Shown in pieces: positions 15,450 to 16,920 of a stretch of 16,920 nt of DNA. The stretch spans positions 1 to 16,920 of the forward strand of contig DASVAP010000291.1 in the NCBI GenBank assembly GCA_036376275.1, given 5' to 3'. Positions within the stretch are counted from its first letter, which is position 1, and each line of letters starts with the position of its first letter. This DNA is from JABFRZ01 sp036376275. Its GTDB lineage: Bacteria > Planctomycetota > UBA1135 > GCA-002686595. The position numbers were made by a program, and so were the translations under genes. A model generated the notes under the pieces. The model did not search any database and was not told the origin of the DNA. It saw nothing but the letters and a program-made list of their open reading frames with translations.

Positions 15450-16920
15450 TCAAGGCAAGACGGTGAAGACCGCACGGCTGGTCCCCGTCCCGTCGCGGGT
15501 GCTCACGCTGATCTTCCCGCTGCGGGCGCCCGGCGGGACCAGGACCAGGATCGTGCGGTCGTTCAGGACCGTGAAGGCCGAGGACGCGGTGCCGTTGAAG
15601 CTGACCGAGCTGGCCCCGGTGAAGTGCTCGCCGGTGAGGGTCACGGGTGTGCCCACGGTCCCGAGGATCGGGAAGAACGAGTCCACGCTCGGGGGACGGG
15701 TGACCCGGAAATCGACCGAGCTCACGGCGACCCCGTCCGCGGTGGCGACGCGGATCGGCCCGACGGTGGCGCCGTCCGGGACCGTGGCCTTGATCTCCGT
15801 CGGCGAGAGCACGTGGAAGGAAGCCTCCACGCCGCCGAAGCGGACGCTGTGCGTGCCGGTGAAGGCACCCCCCACGATCGACACCTGCATGCCCGGGGGC
15901 CCGCTCGCGGGGCTGAACGACTTGATCGTGGGAGGACGGGTGACGGTGAACTCGCCGCTGCTGGTGGCGGTGCCGCCGGGGGTCGTGACCGTGATCCGTC
16001 CGCTGACCGCGCCGGTCGGGACGGTGGCGTCGATGCGCGTGCTGGAGGTCACCCGGAACGAGGCCGAGGTTCCGGCGAAGGCGACGCGGGTCGTGCCGCT
16101 GAAGTTCGTGCCGGAGATCACGACCGAGTTGCCCACGGGGCCGCGGTCGGGCGTGAAGGAGGTGAGGGTGGGCGCCGGGGGCAGGACGGTGAAGTCGCTC
16201 GCGCTGGTGGCGGTGCCGCCGGGGGTCGTGACGGTGATCCGTCCGCTGACCGCGCCGGTCGGGACGGTGGCGTCGATGCGGGTGCTGGAGGTCACCCGGA
16301 ACGAGGCCGAGGTTCCGGCGAAGGCGACGCGGGTCGCGGCGTTGAAGTCCGTGCCGGAGATCACGACCGAGGTGCCCACGGGGCCACGGTCGGGCGTGAA
16401 GGAGGTGATCGTGGGCGCCGGGGGCAGGACGGTGAAGTTGCTGCTGCTGGTGGCGGTGCCGCCCGGAGTGGTGACCGCGATCCGCCCGGTGGACGCTCCG
16501 GCGGGGACGGTCGTGTCGATGCGCGTGCTGGAGGTGACGGTGAAGGCCGCGGGCGTGCCAGCGAAGGTGACGCGGGTCGCGCCGCTGAAGTTCGTGCCGG
16601 CGAGGACGACGGCGGTGCCCACCGGTCCGCTGGTGGGGGCGAAGGAGGTGAGGGTGGGCGCCGGGGCCACGACGGTGAAGTCGCTCGCGCTGGTGGCGGT
16701 GCCGCCCGGAGTGGTGACCGCGATCCTGCCGGTGGACGCTCCGGCGGGGACGGTCGTGTCGATGCGCGTGCTGGAGGTGACGGTGAAGGCCGCGGGGGTG
16801 CCGGCGAAGGTGACGCGGGTCGCGCCGCTGAAGTTCGTGCCGGCGAGGACGACGGCGGTGCCCACCGGTCCGCTGGTGGGGGCGAAGGAGGTGAGGGTGG
16901 GCGCCGGGGCCACGACGGTG
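15450..16920 (-). CDS. IPT/TIG-repeat protein, C-terminal part (5' end outside the window)
   Basis: About 489 codons of an open frame that enters from beyond 16920, so the N-terminus is missing; the apparent GTG at 16913 is an ordinary Val inside a module junction (FTVVAPAP). The visible part is six IPT/TIG modules: 16665-16907, 16422-16664, 16179-16421, 15936-16178, 15696-15935 and 15453-15695, followed directly by the stop. The first two are almost identical in DNA, and so, in large part, are the next two. The last two match modules 5 and 6 of the gene at 11058 in length (80 and 81 residues) and sequence (FF-P-x-LGT near the start of the last; GARSGKI...VFTVLP at its end). The role is probably a surface or secreted protein like its neighbour, with which it shares strand and orientation. 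Confidence 0.83.
   Translation of the reverse strand, partial: TVVAPAPTLTSFAPTSGPVGTAVVLAGTNFSGATRVTFAGTPAAFTVTSSTRIDTTVPAGASTGRIAVTTPGGTATSASDFTVVAPAPTLTSFAPTSGPVGTAVVLAGTNFSGATRVTFAGTPAAFTVTSSTRIDTTVPAGASTGRIAVTTPGGTATSSSNFTVLPPAPTITSFTPDRGPVGTSVVISGTDFNAATRVAFAGTSASFRVTSSTRIDATVPTGAVSGRITVTTPGGTATSASDFTVLPPAPTLTSFTPDRGPVGNSVVISGTNFSGTTRVAFAGTSASFRVTSSTRIDATVPTGAVSGRITVTTPGGTATSSGEFTVTRPPTIKSFSPASGPPGMQVSIVGGAFTGTHSVRFGGVEASFHVLSPTEIKATVPDGATVGPIRVATADGVAVSSVDFRVTRPPSVDSFFPILGTVGTPVTLTGEHFTGASSVSFNGTASSAFTVLNDRTILVLVPPGARSGKISVSTRDGTGTSRAVFTVLP
16422..16907 (-). repeat. Near-perfect 243-bp tandem duplication encoding two IPT modules
   Basis: Units 16422-16664 and 16665-16907 differ at about ten of 243 positions by my count. 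Most differences fall in the first 30 bases of each unit, and only two lie in the last 150 or so. Exact codon-length period keeps the frame. Such identity at wobble positions points to recent duplication or ongoing recombination. Confidence 0.85.

Noticed and set aside
16422..16920. Tandem repeats considered as a CRISPR-like or satellite array
   Set aside because: The period is exactly 81 codons, the frame stays open, and each unit encodes an IPT/TIG module; there are no short repeats with unique spacers.

Overview
The window comes from a very G+C-rich bacterium. Several starts lie only 9-14 bases downstream of -10-like boxes with no Shine-Dalgarno. It also carries exported lipoproteins, a sulfatase-fold hydrolase, Kelch/LamG proteins and large IPT/TIG repeat proteins. 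This mix suggests a high-GC member of Planctomycetota, or less likely Myxococcota. That assignment is inference, since no rRNA or tRNA gene is present. No CRISPR array, insertion sequence or phage gene was seen.

Layout. (1) Positions 1-215, minus strand: the N-terminal end of an ABC-F ATPase of the EttA type, cut by the window edge. (2) Positions 347-5074, plus strand: two tandem paralogues of about 735 residues, each with an export signal, a LamG-like domain, a Kelch-type propeller and a C-terminal beta domain. The second is a predicted lipoprotein. Their promoters are conserved base for base at the key positions. (3) Positions 5084-9189, plus strand: a radical SAM enzyme closely coupled to the second Kelch gene, a two-domain VOC (glyoxalase-fold) protein, and a sulfatase-fold lipoprotein that lacks the usual Cys/Ser nucleophile. 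A large hairpin closes this run. (4) Positions 9358-10908, plus strand: an ALDH7-type aldehyde dehydrogenase with its own promoter. (5) Positions 11058-16920, minus strand: two very large surface-type proteins ending in arrays of 80-81-residue IPT/TIG modules. The second runs off the window.

How the genes may work together. The second Kelch lipoprotein, radical SAM enzyme and VOC protein are tightly spaced, lie on one strand and are probably co-transcribed. The sulfatase-like gene may be a read-through member or may have its own promoter. The C-terminal tail of the radical SAM enzyme resembles tails seen in surface-glycan proteins. Together with the exported LamG/Kelch proteins and an exported alkaline-phosphatase-superfamily hydrolase, this hints at cell-surface or polysaccharide work, but no substrate can be named. 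EttA and the dehydrogenase look like unrelated housekeeping or catabolic genes.

Non-coding structure is unusually informative. There are duplicated promoters, a 22-bp-arm hairpin that starts at a stop codon, two copies of a CGCGGAG-rich palindromic intergenic repeat, and a near-identical 243-bp tandem duplication inside the last gene. I do not see a clear new defence or mobile system. The best candidate for something undescribed is the Kelch/LamG - radical SAM - VOC - sulfatase-like cluster.
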